Positions 29,155 to 39,827 of a stretch of 64,000 bases of DNA are shown here, piece after piece. The notes under the pieces are model-generated. The model saw only the letters and a list, made by a program, of their open reading frames with translations. It was not told where the DNA came from and did not search any database. The position numbers were made by a program, and so were the translations under genes. Numbering within the stretch: position 1 is the stretch's first letter; each line of letters starts with the position of its first letter. Origin of the DNA: Schizosaccharomyces osmophilus (Eukaryota; Ascomycota; Schizosaccharomycetes; Schizosaccharomycetales; Schizosaccharomycetaceae); the NCBI RefSeq assembly GCF_027921745.1, contig NC_079238.1:496001-560000 (forward strand). The letters are read 5' to 3'.

Positions 29155-32094
29155 TTACCATGTTATAGTCCAATTGCTTGCAAAGGCGCCGGCAGAAGTG
29201 AACTTGTCCAAGTTGGTAACCACCAATTCTTGAGTCCGGTCCGAATAAGTAAAAGAGTTGACGCTGTTGTTGTTGAATTGAATTTGCTTAGGAGAAGATG
29301 AAACACCTAGGATTGTGACATTTGCCAATGGTACATGCACGTTGTAGGTACCGAAAGAGGCACTAGACAACTTGTTGGACTCGGCAGAGAAATCAACCCA
29401 TAAGGTAGCATTGGGAGTGAGAGAAACACCATCATCAGCGTACACATTACCATAAGCAGTTCCTTGTTTGTCAAGGGCCACAAGCAAGTTGAATGGATTT
29501 TCACGAGTTTCTTCAGTGGTGTATGCGGGTTGCTGCATAGGGATAATCTTGCTGCCACGAACAGCAACGTTGATGTGTTCAAGAGGAGCATCCATTGTCT
29601 TATTTTCATAAGGCTTGTGCTCAATTGCAGTATGGTTGTACCAGTCGTACCAGACGGTGTCTTCATCACCAGGGAAAACACCATTCACTGTGGTTGTGTT
29701 GGGTTCCAAAACTGGAGTAATCAACAAGGAATCGCCAACCATGAATTGACGGTCAGCTCCGGCTAAAGATGGTTCATCGGGGAACTCGAAGAAAAGAGGA
29801 CGGATAAGAGTGCTTCCATCGTAGGAAGCTTGTCTAAACAAAGTGTACCAATAAGGCAACAAGGAGTAGCGAATATTCATAGCTCGGCGTGAAGATTCAG
29901 CAACAGAAGCCCATAAATATGGCTCTTGACGGATACTACCTTGCTGATTATGGTTTCTGTAGAAAGGTGAGAAAGCACCCATGGCCATCCACCTTGCGCA
30001 CAGTTCTTCATCACTATTATCTTGAAAGCCGCAAACATCAGCGCCAACCATGGGAACACCCAACATGTTGAACACCATCATTCCAGAGATTGAAAAAAAC
30101 ATGTTGGGCCAATTGGAATGATTATCTCCAAGCCAGTGTGCAGAATACACACCAGAACCTAAGAAAGTCGACCGACTTAGAATGAATGGACGAACCTCCG
30201 GCTGTAAATCAGTCAGAGCCTTGTGCGTGACTTTGATTTCTCCATATCCGTAAACGTTGAACAAGTTGTAACGAAGAGTTCCATCATGATGAGTAGCGTT
30301 GGGACTGACACCGTGGTTGGCCAAATCGTGGTTTCCCTGTTCTGTATTAATAGCATAAGGAGGGTGATTTATGTCATATTTAGGTTGTTGTCCTTCGGAA
30401 ACGGCTGTTGGATAGACAACTTGCATAGAAGATGTTGCAGTGGCATAATACTGGCTTAAGGATGCGCTGCTGGCAGAGGCATATTCAGTTTCATTTGTAA
30501 GGTTAAAACCCTCGGGATAATTCAAAGTAAGATCATTTGGCTCACCGGGAAGCTTAAAAGGAGCATGTACTGGGTTCATGTTTACAAGTTCAGAACCACA
30601 AGATCCAACACAGTAGGAAGATGGCTCATTCATGTCTAGCCACAATCCGCTGAAAGGGATATAGTCAGAAGAGTTGGATCCTAAAGCATAGGACATATTG
30701 TGGATACCGTGTTTCCAATAATCTTGAACGCTAGGATTGGTGAAGTCGGGAAATACAGTAAATCCAGGCCATACTTCTCCAATGTAGAGGCTGCCATCAG
30801 GATTTTTGAGGAAGACGTCCTTCTCGATTCCCTCATAGTATGGTCCATACGAATCGTCAGAACGATTGGATGGGTTTGCGGCATAAACAGCTGCATCAAC
30901 TATGGGAACAAAGTGCTGATGAGCAAGCTCGATATCATGGAAGAAATCAATCATTTGTTCACGGGGATAAGATATGGGATCAACTGTAAAATCACGCATG
31001 TTGTGCATATAATCGATATCGCTCCAGAAGGTTTCAATGGGAATATCAAATTTGCGCATGTTCTCTCGGACTTGAATAATTTCATCAATGTTTTCGTAAC
31101 CCCAACGGCACATGTGAAAGCCCAGAGTCCAGTACTGTTGCATTTGAGGAAATCCAACGGATTCAATGAACTGAGTAATCGTATTTTGTGGCTTTTTACT
31201 ACCGGAATAAACATAGAGGTCGATAATACCACCGATCATTCGATATTGGAGATACTTTGGACGCAGTACGACATCCATGCCGTTGGCGGTAAGCATTAGC
31301 ACGCCGTGGGAGGAAGAAGTATGCTTTTGTTGTTGAGTGCTGGAATCATTGACGGGATTGTATCTTTGCTCGAGGTAAAACGGATGAGTTCCATACATGT
31401 TCTGGTCAAGAGGAGAAGCTTCGTCGTTGGCCCAGAAAGTACGAGTGAGATTATTTCCCAAGCGTAAACCATGTATGGTTTCAGCAAGACCGTAGATATT
31501 GTAGTCTTCAACCATGTTGGTGGTAAGCTCAATGTACTGATCTTCAAAGATTAAAGGATGGCCTCTTGTGTCAAATAAGACTTCTCCGTCGGATTTTCTG
31601 GTAATCCAAAATTCAAAAGGATCGGCATTGAAGGAAAAGTTATAGTGGACGTTGAATTGGTTGACAGAGGAAGGATGATAAAGAGGAGCATCCCAAACAT
31701 CATGACGGCTGCTAAATTGAAATTGAGTGCTGTTTATGTCTCGAATTGAGACATGAATACGTTCTTCTGTCTCATAAGTGACATTTAAAAACAATTTTTT
31801 ATAATCAGTACCATAAGCATAACAAGGGGAACCGATAAGTTCCAAGGAACCTATGACACCCTGCTCGGTGGACGAGATTTCTTTGGCACGATATCCATGA
31901 CAATCGCCTCCTCGATATGCTTCATACACCGATAATCGCTGTGGAATTCCCTGTTGGGGAGGAATGGGAGTTGGCTCTACACGATAACTAAAACTAGTGG
32001 AACTTGCAGAGTCATCCGCCAGCGAGACAAACGGAAGAGAGGAGAGGTAGAAAAAAAAGATGGATCCAAAAAAAAACTTTAAAGGGAGCTGCAT
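29155..32094 (-). CDS. agl1: Secreted alpha-glucosidase (maltase), GH31
   Basis: 979 residues; S. pombe Agl1 is of similar length. It hydrolyses terminal alpha-1,4-glucose of maltose and malto-oligosaccharides outside the cell. The signal peptide has a basic start and a Phe-rich core (about 1-25) with likely cleavage before ADDSASS. Catalytic nucleophile Asp487 lies in GLWLDMNEPSS, the helper Glu490 in the same motif, and the acid/base Asp657 in HWLGDNHSNW. More than a dozen N-x-S/T sequons fit a glycosylated secreted enzyme. The beta-rich C-terminal domains are intact. No ATG occurs on the sense strand for 426 bases before the start, which suggests a fairly long scanned leader. Follows pdr1 as in S. 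pombe (SPAPB24D3.10c recalled). Confidence 0.96.
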   Translation of the reverse strand: MQLPLKFFFGSIFFFYLSSLPFVSLADDSASSTSFSYRVEPTPIPPQQGIPQRLSVYEAYRGGDCHGYRAKEISSTEQGVIGSLELIGSPCYAYGTDYKKLFLNVTYETEERIHVSIRDINSTQFQFSSRHDVWDAPLYHPSSVNQFNVHYNFSFNADPFEFWITRKSDGEVLFDTRGHPLIFEDQYIELTTNMVEDYNIYGLAETIHGLRLGNNLTRTFWANDEASPLDQNMYGTHPFYLEQRYNPVNDSSTQQQKHTSSSHGVLMLTANGMDVVLRPKYLQYRMIGGIIDLYVYSGSKKPQNTITQFIESVGFPQMQQYWTLGFHMCRWGYENIDEIIQVRENMRKFDIPIETFWSDIDYMHNMRDFTVDPISYPREQMIDFFHDIELAHQHFVPIVDAAVYAANPSNRSDDSYGPYYEGIEKDVFLKNPDGSLYIGEVWPGFTVFPDFTNPSVQDYWKHGIHNMSYALGSNSSDYIPFSGLWLDMNEPSSYCVGSCGSELVNMNPVHAPFKLPGEPNDLTLNYPEGFNLTNETEYASASSASLSQYYATATSSMQVVYPTAVSEGQQPKYDINHPPYAINTEQGNHDLANHGVSPNATHHDGTLRYNLFNVYGYGEIKVTHKALTDLQPEVRPFILSRSTFLGSGVYSAHWLGDNHSNWPNMFFSISGMMVFNMLGVPMVGADVCGFQDNSDEELCARWMAMGAFSPFYRNHNQQGSIRQEPYLWASVAESSRRAMNIRYSLLPYWYTLFRQASYDGSTLIRPLFFEFPDEPSLAGADRQFMVGDSLLITPVLEPNTTTVNGVFPGDEDTVWYDWYNHTAIEHKPYENKTMDAPLEHINVAVRGSKIIPMQQPAYTTEETRENPFNLLVALDKQGTAYGNVYADDGVSLTPNATLWVDFSAESNKLSSASFGTYNVHVPLANVTILGVSSSPKQIQFNNNSVNSFTYSDRTQELVVTNLDKFTSAGAFASNWTITW

Positions 32095-33625
32095 CTTTCT
32101 TAACGATAGAATGAAGAAAAACAGAAAACCAATGAGGGATCGTATTATCGAATCGTGTTACTCACAAATGGACACTAAAATGATATTGAAGTAACAGAGG
32201 GATCGTTCAGCAGTTTGTTAGGAAAGGAGAAGGAAAACGACAGAGTAAAGTAGGGAGAAACGACAAGGAAAAACAAGGTAAATACCAAAACGATGAATGG
32301 TAAACAATCACTTTGAAATTGGCAAATGTCAGTGCGAACCTAAAACCCGCTTGGAAATCAAAAGCAAAGTTAAAGCGGAAAGTTAGAGTTGATTTTGTTT
32401 GCAAAGAAATCGAGTTGAATCCAATACTTTGGAGACGGTTTGATACTCAAAGCCTGGATGGAGAAAAAGTGATTGGAAATCGACCGAATTTATAAATTTT
32501 TTTTCCAACCAAGACGATTGCATGATGGAAAATAAGAGACGTAATTTTGACAACTAAAACAAACCATAATTTCTTCATGCAAGCATTCTTGACATAGGAA
32601 GGGCCGAATTGACCAAAAGTGGAATGTAAATAGAGGAGTTATGAACGAATGTTGTAGCGGAGATTTCGGGCCGGAGGGTATCCTCAAACAATTTAGGTTT
32701 TTGTTGACATATCGAAAAGAGATCTCGAACTACCCAAGCATGAGCGATGTTCGGTAAAAGCAAAATGGTATGACAATATGCTTCAAGGAAACGGCAAGAA
32801 CGAATGAAATGGGCTCCACGTATCCTCCCAATTGCGGAGAAAGCCATTCAAATTGCGGTTTCCTCTTAGTGCTTACAACCAAGAAGATGGGCGGGAAGGG
32901 AGTTGGGAATGAGTGGAAAACCAGCAAACATGGATTTGAATGAAAAATAACTTTTCTGTGTCTTTTAATGAGAAGACCGTTGATTTTAACGTCGCACAAG
33001 TGCTAAAATTTTTTTTAGTCGCAGATTTGTTTTCATGCTAAAGCCTTAACTTATGGTTTGTAAGGAAAGTGGAGAACAGGAGCTTGTTCTCCACTTTTTC
33101 TCCGCTTTTTGACCACTTCCGAGTGATCGATGATCTAAGAAGAGGGGTCAAAATGTGGAGTAGACGAAAATAAGGACGAACTTTGGGAAGAGGGTCCCAT
33201 CGCCAGATTCCCTCTTTTCCACTTCCATCTTCTCCCAACATCTCTCTAGGAAAAACTTGGATTTTTATACAATTGCAAAATTTGTCGTCGAAATGTGTGC
33301 CTAATTGCAATGATCTCGATGGAACTGTCCATGTTCGAACGCTTCCACTAGGACACATGACTTTTTACGTTATCATGCCCTTTCAGTACTTTTTGTTACT
33401 CTCTATTTGTAAAGTATGCTAACTACCTACCATCTACAACAGAACGCGTCTATAACAAAGAATAAACGCGATTTGTGCATCTACCGACAACATGCGATAT
33501 ACGATTCCTCCTGGCACTAGCCTACGAATTGAGTAGTAGGAAAAAATATCATAGCATTCGTTCATTATCTTTTTTTTTTTAGGTCTACGCTAAATCTTTA
33601 TTACAATTGGACAACCCCCATATTT
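32095..33625. other. Long upstream region of agl1; 3' flank of the Hsp31-like gene
   Basis: 1.5 kb between two leftward genes. The first 426 bases (agl1 side) lack sense-strand ATG, with a TTTATAAA box at about 32488-32496. Further right lies an inverted repeat (33066-33097). Short minus-strand frames at 32575-32999 and 33038-33358 have no family features. Confidence 0.5.
33066..33097. repeat. Inverted repeat, 13-base arms, 6-base loop
   Basis: AAAGTGGAGAACA at 33066-33078 and its exact complement at 33085-33097, spacer GGAGCT. The T-run that follows makes it look like a hairpin-plus-U tract when read rightward, but no rightward gene ends here. Confidence 0.8.
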
Positions 33626-34342
33626 TCATGCCTTGGAAGCTTGGAGGGCGGCTTTGGCGGTAGAAGCGGCGCTTTGAGGATTGACACCGGTCACGACGCG
33701 AGAATCGCTTTGAACAAAATCGTCCGTGGGAGAAGGTGGGTCAATGAAATGAGCACCAGCATCCTTGAAAAGATCATTCATGGTTTGCAGGTGCTTTTCC
33801 TTCATAATATCCAATATCTTCATGCTTTCTTCTCCGGCCCTGTTGAAGGCAGTCACTTTACGACCTTGAACGATCGAAGATGCGTTTGGACGAGTCAAGT
33901 CAGCAACAAAAGGAAGAATGACAGGACCATGGCAAACTGCAGATACAACTCCTCCATTTTTGTAAATTTGTGCGGCAACGGCTTGCAAATCAATCGCTCC
34001 TGGTAAGTCAAAAAGTGCAGCATGACCACCAGCGACAAAGAATATATTATATTGACTATAATCCACATCAGCTGCACGCTTCATCTTGTTTATGGCGGTC
34101 CAAAATTCATTGCTCTTGTCGTGGAGCACATTCTTTATTTCTGCTGGTAATTTGGATTCATCGACGGAAACGTCGTCGAATTTGCAAGTTCCCTTTTCAG
34201 ATGTAATATCGACTTCCAAGCCAGCTTGGCGGAAAATTTCATAGGGTGTTAAAAGTTCAGAGAAATGCACACCCGTGTTTCTACCATCGGGATAGATGGG
34301 ACCGTAATAGCTGCTAGCTACCAACAATGCTTTTCCTGTCAT
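33626..34342 (-). CDS. DJ-1/PfpI family protein, Hsp31-like glyoxalase III
   Basis: 238 residues, usual Hsp31 length. The nucleophilic elbow SAVCHGPVILP puts Cys137 and His138 in the canonical positions; Glu29 in HFSELLTPYE is the third member of the Cys-His-Glu set of Hsp31-type glyoxalase III, and AGGHAALFDLPG is the family loop. Homologues convert methylglyoxal to lactate without glutathione and act as stress chaperones. Cytosolic; no targeting signal. S. pombe has several paralogues (hsp3101-3105), and I cannot tell which one this matches. Confidence 0.94.
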   Translation of the reverse strand: MTGKALLVASSYYGPIYPDGRNTGVHFSELLTPYEIFRQAGLEVDITSEKGTCKFDDVSVDESKLPAEIKNVLHDKSNEFWTAINKMKRAADVDYSQYNIFFVAGGHAALFDLPGAIDLQAVAAQIYKNGGVVSAVCHGPVILPFVADLTRPNASSIVQGRKVTAFNRAGEESMKILDIMKEKHLQTMNDLFKDAGAHFIDPPSPTDDFVQSDSRVVTGVNPQSAASTAKAALQASKA

Positions 34343-35901
34343 TTTAAATGCGAAGAATACAACAAGAATGAATGGGCAGATAAATTTCTCAATGAATGCG
34401 GTGATATTGGTTTCTTTGGCCGCTTTGTATATTCTATTCTTGGGGCTATGGTGTCACCATTGATGATCAAATACCTTCTTTCACTATAAATTTACATAAC
34501 ACGGGTACGTTATCCTACATACGTTTCTCAGGTGAGGATGTCATATTTCGACGTTTCGTACAAAAGTATGAAACGAAAGATGAGAAAAATAAAAAGCACA
34601 CTGAGAAATCAGTAGTTTGTTTTTCTTCAAATTTCTCAATTTCTCAATGTAAATCCAAACATTCTGTTCTAAACTGCCATTGTAGTCCTCCTTCGGGTTA
34701 AACAACAAAGTACAAACAGGAAGCTCGTTTGTTTTTTTTTTTCTTGCTCTAGTCTTCTTTACGACTATCCCGTTAATTTAATTCTCAAAAATGACATCAC
34801 TTTAATTCGTTCAATGGAGCACTGAAAGAAATTGGTTATAGTTTCATGCCTTGTGTTTTTAGGTGAAACAAATTTGAAGGCTTCTTTCTGCGTTCAAAGC
34901 CTTCGATGAAGGCAAATTATCAAACGATCGTTGTTCTTTCAGTATGAAAACAGAGGTCAGGGAACGAGTTCCGTGAGATCAAAAGGGAACCAAATGACTT
35001 TACTGCCTGCAATGACAATTGCATTCATCCTGACAAGGCTCATTCGGAATTCATCAAACAAGTGCCGGAAGAGACTGTACAAGGTTTCACAAACAATTTC
35101 GTCACTCCACTCTATAAAGCACTTTGCAGATGAAGATTGAAGGAAAGAAATTAAAACCAAAGATGAATTGTTCAAGATAATATAATTAGTATGGTCTTAC
35201 GACTCTTTGTAAAACTCTAACATATTTGATTCTTTGACAAGGATTGCTGTTGTCGAAATATTCTTGGTCCATTCGTCATGGGAAAAAATAAGCAACAAGT
35301 AAACGAAAGACTTTATTGAAACGAAACTATTTATGCAGTTTTCCGAAATGAAAGAAATGGAATATATCTACATATAGAAAACGTTTCTACTCTACGAAAT
35401 ATCGCATGGTATATTTGTGGTCAACGTAAAAAACCCAAGGTGTCGTATATGTGGTTCGTTTAGGTGACTTTTGTCTTTTGAAATTCCTTTTTCACTAAAA
35501 GATCGGTTATTGTTGCCTTATATCACAATATTATAGGACGTGGACTTTCATCATATGGTTTCGTAGCAGCGTACAAACTATGTGTATGTAATACTTACAT
35601 AGAGCTCTTCTTTATTAACAAAAGAAAAGTGAGAACATGCAAAGAATTTAATTCCTTCCGTTTAATACATCAAAAACGCTACTTCATTCAGTGCTCCGTC
35701 GGCTGTTGCTCTTTTCATTCCCGTTCCGTTTGATACATCAAAAACACTACTTCATTCAGTGCTCCGTCGGCTGTTGCCCTTTTCATTCCCGTATTTTTCT
35801 TTGGTATATAAGCAACGATTAGTCATATTTTCCTGGAGTTAGGATCAAGAATATCCATTTGAATGGTATAGAAAGAAAGCGTTTCAAGTTCTATTCATAT
35901 C
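34343..35901. other. Long divergent intergenic region, Hsp31-like / FMN dehydrogenase
   Basis: 1.56 kb between divergent starts. The right end has a 68-base tandem duplication (35656-35791), TATATAAG at 35805-35812, an AP-1 site TTAGTCA at 35819-35825 and a two-codon upstream ORF (ATG-GTA-TAG, 35863-35871). The central part holds only short frames with no family features. Confidence 0.55.
35656..35791. repeat. 68-base tandem duplication in a promoter
   Basis: Copy 1 35656-35723 and copy 2 35724-35791 are directly adjacent and differ at three positions (65/68 identical). The unit carries TTCATTCAGTGCTCCGTCGG. It ends 14 bases before the TATA box of the FMN-dependent dehydrogenase gene. Confidence 0.95.
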
Positions 35902-37128
35902 ATGTATCGTAATTATAGCTGGTACAAGGCCACAGAGCCTAAAAGCTACGAATCTGAAATTTATGATAATGGTCTCAACTTTGAGCGACCCAGCATCAGC
36001 GTTGACCCTAGCAAGTGGGAACCGTTAGCCATAGAACGCTTGTCCAAGGATGCCGCTGGTTATGTTTATGGTTCTGCAGGAACACGTGAGACCACCGATA
36101 AAAATCACGAGTCTTATAAAAGATGGTCCATTATCCCCAATCGTTTAGTCAAGTCCGATTTTCCAGACTTACGTACGAAACTTTTTGGCAGAGAATATTC
36201 TTTCCCCATTGCTCTAGGTCCTGTTGGTGTTCAGCGGATTGTTAATCCAGAAGGTGAGCATGGTTCCAGTAAAGCAGCGACTCTTGAACATGTCCCGTAC
36301 GTCATTAGTACCGCTGCTTCTATGAGCTTTGAAGAAATTGCCGAAAGTAGCGGCCCTGGAGAAAGATGGTACCAGCTTTACTGGCCTTCGAACGAAAACA
36401 ACGACATCACCGCTAGTTTATTGAAGCGTGCAAAGAGTATTGACTGTAAAGTTCTTGTTGTCACCTTAGATACATACATATTGGGATGGCGCCCTTCCGA
36501 CATGGACAATGGTTATGATCCTTTCCTAAAGCCCGACAAAATTGGCGTTGCCTTAGGATTGAGCGACCCCGTTTTCCGTAAGCGCTTCAAACAGGAACAT
36601 GGTGTCGAGGTCGAAGAAGATTTACACAAGGCTGCTCGTGAATTTTCTGGCATTATATTCCCTGGACTTTCTCACGATTGGGAAGACCTAAAGTTCATTC
36701 GAGAGAACTGGGATGGCCCTATTGTTCTCAAAGGTATCCAGAGCGTTGCTGATGCAAAAAAGGCTGCTGAGTTCGGTGTAGACGGTATCGTTGTCTCCAA
36801 TCATGGAGGTCGTCAACAAGATGGTGGTGTGGCTTCTTTAACAATGCTACCAAAAATCGTCGACGCAGTTGGGGACAAACTCGAAATTCTCTTCGACTCC
36901 GGTATAAGATCTGGCTCTGATATTGTAAAAGCACTTGCTCTTGGTGCCAAAATGGTACTCATCGGTCGTCCTTACATTTACGGGCTCGGTATTGCAGGCA
37001 CAAAAGGTGTTCGTCATGTAATTCGTTGTCTTCTTGGCGACTTGGAGTTGACCTTGCATTTGTCTGGTGTTCCTTCAATTGCACCGGAGCACTTAAACCG
37101 TGATCTCTTGTTGTATGAAGATCATTAG
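35902..37128 (+). CDS. FMN-dependent 2-hydroxyacid dehydrogenase / lactate 2-monooxygenase-like
   Basis: 408 residues of the FMN alpha-hydroxyacid oxidase family (glycolate oxidase, lactate oxidase, lactate 2-monooxygenase). The active-site signature VSNHGGRQQDGG near residue 300 carries the catalytic His and substrate-binding Arg; SGIRSGSDIVKALALGAKMVLIGRPYIYG is the phosphate-binding half of the barrel. No cytochrome b5 domain is fused, so it is not a classical cytochrome b2. The long N-terminal helix region and the WRPSDMDNGY loop resemble lactate 2-monooxygenase-like fungal proteins. It likely oxidises L-lactate or a related 2-hydroxyacid; no presequence is evident. The pair with the adjacent zinc-cluster regulator matches the S. 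pombe order recalled as SPAPB1A11.03-.04c. Confidence 0.92.
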   Translation: MYRNYSWYKATEPKSYESEIYDNGLNFERPSISVDPSKWEPLAIERLSKDAAGYVYGSAGTRETTDKNHESYKRWSIIPNRLVKSDFPDLRTKLFGREYSFPIALGPVGVQRIVNPEGEHGSSKAATLEHVPYVISTAASMSFEEIAESSGPGERWYQLYWPSNENNDITASLLKRAKSIDCKVLVVTLDTYILGWRPSDMDNGYDPFLKPDKIGVALGLSDPVFRKRFKQEHGVEVEEDLHKAAREFSGIIFPGLSHDWEDLKFIRENWDGPIVLKGIQSVADAKKAAEFGVDGIVVSNHGGRQQDGGVASLTMLPKIVDAVGDKLEILFDSGIRSGSDIVKALALGAKMVLIGRPYIYGLGIAGTKGVRHVIRCLLGDLELTLHLSGVPSIAPEHLNRDLLLYEDH

Positions 37129-37439
37129 ATATGATTCACTTTTTATGATGAAGTTTTGTTTATGAAAATATTCGTTTTTTTATGAAAACAGAGTGCAAGC
37201 AAGTATGACTTTTGTAAGCTAATTAGTATGAGTACTTCGTCTTATCATAGCAGTTTTATTTCCACCGTCATATATATAATTTGATAACCAGAAAAAAATA
37301 AACAAGTATTATTAGAATTAAACCAAAGATTATGTACAAATAATTATACCACTAAGTATTAGGGAAAGAATCTGACTCGACCGAGTTCAAACAAGTTGGA
37401 TCTTTCTTCGGTATTATATAAATTAATCCACCATTGAAC
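37129..37439. terminator. Convergent 3' region, FMN dehydrogenase / Zn2Cys6 gene
   Basis: Short AT-rich spacer between converging stops with ATATATAA and AATAAA-like runs near 37270-37305. No gene is seen. Confidence 0.5.
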
Positions 37440-39485
37440 TTATTCAACTGGCAAGTCGTTATGAGTTATAAACAGTTCACTCTCCGTAGCAGTGTCAAAA
37501 TCTGCAGAAACATCTTGACTTCTAATGCTACTGTCTCCGTCTAAATCAGTTCTCAAGTCTACAAATTCGTTGGAAGACATTAAGTAGTTCCTTGAAAACG
37601 GGAATTCTCGGTTTAAAGGGGAATTTGAATCTTCCATTGTTGTCCCGTATTCCAGAATGGAAGCAGGAAACCCTGGAATTCTATATTTGACGAACGGCTG
37701 CTTTTCAACATAGTGGAAGCGGTAGTAGTTATACATCATCTTAAAAGTTTGCAGCATTCCCTTATTGAAAGTCCAGTATTTAGAACGTTCACGTAAAATT
37801 AAGTAATCGATTCGACTAAACTGCAACGCATCAAGAAATTCGTTATTGGCATTTTGTATGCAAAACTTATTAAGCATATGGATAGTAGAAGCCGTCAAAA
37901 CTGAAAAACCAAAAAACGGAGTCATCGCATAATTCAGAGGTTCTATTGAAAGTCTCGTTATTATATTTGCAGAATTTATAACACGGGTCAAAATCGTCTC
38001 TATCCAAGAGGTAGGTACAGCTTGTCCATATCGTTCGGATACAGATGCAAACAAATCTGATTTTTGTACATTCGTTGGAAACAAGTCTAAGGCATTTCTT
38101 AATAGATAAACATTTGTTACATGGAACAATATATGCATAAAGATAAAACAACCACCAGAACAATCACCAGGAGCACTATATATACTGTAATTTTCGTCCG
38201 TCAAGCTCAATCGGGGAGAAAGGTTTTTTGACCAATTTTCTAAGACCGCTAACTTTTGTTGAAATAAAGATTGTGGCATCCAAGGGGGCACAATATCTTG
38301 CGAATATCCACCACGAAGCACCCATCGGGAAATATCACTCCATATATCGGACAAACGGATAAGACTGCCCATTGTAAAACTCAAAAAGTCGCTTGCTGTA
38401 CTTGTAGAAGTAGCGTTTGGAGATTGGCCTTCAAAAGTGTTTTGAGGGATGGATCCATCGAAAAATTCTGTTACAACCGGCTGAGAAAAGCAAAAGTTAG
38501 CCTCAGGGCAAGGAAGCTGAATTGAAGTTTTGTTAGGATTGAGGGAAATAGTTCGAAGTTTGGAAGGAGCCATAAACCCCGTAGCGAGAAGTCGCTCAAT
38601 CATAAAACAAGACCAATATGTTCTTCGCCGCTGCTCACCTTCAGCCCAATTAAACATATCAGGTAAGCTGGAGAAAGAGTCTTCGCTAAAATCATTGCCC
38701 AAATCCAACGAATCTGCCATCCGTAAAGCCATTCCTAACAGTAGCCATGCTTTAGGGCTTCGGCCAGCACCCAGTTCAATCAGGCAAAGCATTAGCAATG
38801 CGGATATGTTAATTAACGAAATGTCTTGAAGTTGAAACGAGAGCAAAGAGAATGCATTTTTTGCATAATATTCGGAGGCAGCAGAAGGGGACTTGAAAGT
38901 ATTGATTTCTTCTTGAGAAAACCTGGCAGCATGAGCGCAAATGCAAAGAGCTAATAATGGGTGAACAGTACCTTTCGATATCTGGGAAGTTATGCTGGGT
39001 TTATTAAATATGCCGTAAAGTTCAGTATACGATGTTTTCAGGAAGATTTCCCACATCTGTAACAATTTCCGGTTGGAAGGTATTTTTAGCTGCTTTTGCT
39101 GATCCTCTAAACTTGTGATTGGTAAAGGAAATTCCATCGATTCAGCAGACGATGGAGAGACCGTGTTAGAAAATGAGTGAACAGGGAAATACGATGGTAT
39201 CTGTAAATTTATAGTATCCAATTCTGGGTGTGTATGTTGTTGGCCAGTTATGCTGCCAACTTTTGTGGACAAATGATTTGTGAATGATGGAGACGAACGC
39301 TTCCCTCTCATGTTGGGTCGATCAGGCCAGACGCATTCCACATTATTATTCAAACAAGCTTGGCAGGCGGGCTTTTCACCTGAACACTTAACTTTCTTTT
39401 GCCGACATCGAAGGCAAGCTTGAGCAACCTGACTAATCACTCTTCGTTTTCGAGGAACAGGTTCTTTTTCAACTGTAGTAATCAT
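37440..39485 (-). CDS. Zn2Cys6 transcription factor with fungal regulatory domain
   Basis: 681 residues. Cysteines 24, 27, 34, 41, 44 and 51 form the C-x2-C-x6-C-x6-C-x2-C-x6-C binuclear cluster, preceded by a basic patch (KEPVPRKRR). The fungal-specific regulatory domain spans about 140-420, including the motif around RRRTYWSCFMIERLLATG. The acidic Ser-rich C-terminus could activate transcription. Nuclear; target unknown, with the convergent FMN dehydrogenase a candidate. S. pombe has a zinc-cluster gene in this place (SPAPB1A11.04c as recalled). It is a different gene from the partial zinc-cluster gene at the left edge. Confidence 0.95.
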   Translation of the reverse strand: MITTVEKEPVPRKRRVISQVAQACLRCRQKKVKCSGEKPACQACLNNNVECVWPDRPNMRGKRSSPSFTNHLSTKVGSITGQQHTHPELDTINLQIPSYFPVHSFSNTVSPSSAESMEFPLPITSLEDQQKQLKIPSNRKLLQMWEIFLKTSYTELYGIFNKPSITSQISKGTVHPLLALCICAHAARFSQEEINTFKSPSAASEYYAKNAFSLLSFQLQDISLINISALLMLCLIELGAGRSPKAWLLLGMALRMADSLDLGNDFSEDSFSSLPDMFNWAEGEQRRRTYWSCFMIERLLATGFMAPSKLRTISLNPNKTSIQLPCPEANFCFSQPVVTEFFDGSIPQNTFEGQSPNATSTSTASDFLSFTMGSLIRLSDIWSDISRWVLRGGYSQDIVPPWMPQSLFQQKLAVLENWSKNLSPRLSLTDENYSIYSAPGDCSGGCFIFMHILFHVTNVYLLRNALDLFPTNVQKSDLFASVSERYGQAVPTSWIETILTRVINSANIITRLSIEPLNYAMTPFFGFSVLTASTIHMLNKFCIQNANNEFLDALQFSRIDYLILRERSKYWTFNKGMLQTFKMMYNYYRFHYVEKQPFVKYRIPGFPASILEYGTTMEDSNSPLNREFPFSRNYLMSSNEFVDLRTDLDGDSSIRSQDVSADFDTATESELFITHNDLPVE

Positions 39486-39827
39486 TCTTAAGTTGATAGG
39501 TTGATTCTTTATTCAAACAATAACATATATAAATTAACCATAAAGTCACCATGAACGTGCTAATGAAAAGAATTTTATAATCAAGTCAATAATTGTTCTC
39601 TTATTAACATACAATCCGTCCAAATCCGAGTTTTGTATTCGTTACAAACATACACAAAACCTTGAAATGGTCTGGTGCAATCGAACTTCTTCTTTATCAA
39701 GCAAATTAATCAATTTGCTCCTAATTATTTATTTTTCATACATTTAGGCTTTTCGTAAGCTTGTAAGAAGGATATAAAAGAGTTTAGCTGTAAAAGAAAA
39801 ATTCTGCGTGTTTGCATTCAGTATCAA
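39486..39827. promoter_or_regulatory. Divergent region with TATA box before a candidate small gene
   Basis: Upstream of the zinc-cluster gene (left) and of a candidate small gene (right). TATAAAA at 39773-39779 lies 55 bases before ATG 39828, a normal spacing for yeast. Confidence 0.4.

Noticed and set aside
32575-32999. Two overlapping minus-strand frames of about 90 codons upstream of agl1
   Set aside because: No family features; they overlap each other in different frames; no promoter or splice signals that help.
34931-35175. Opposed short frames of about 70 codons
   Set aside because: Both strands are open by chance in the same stretch; composition is unlike the real genes of the window.
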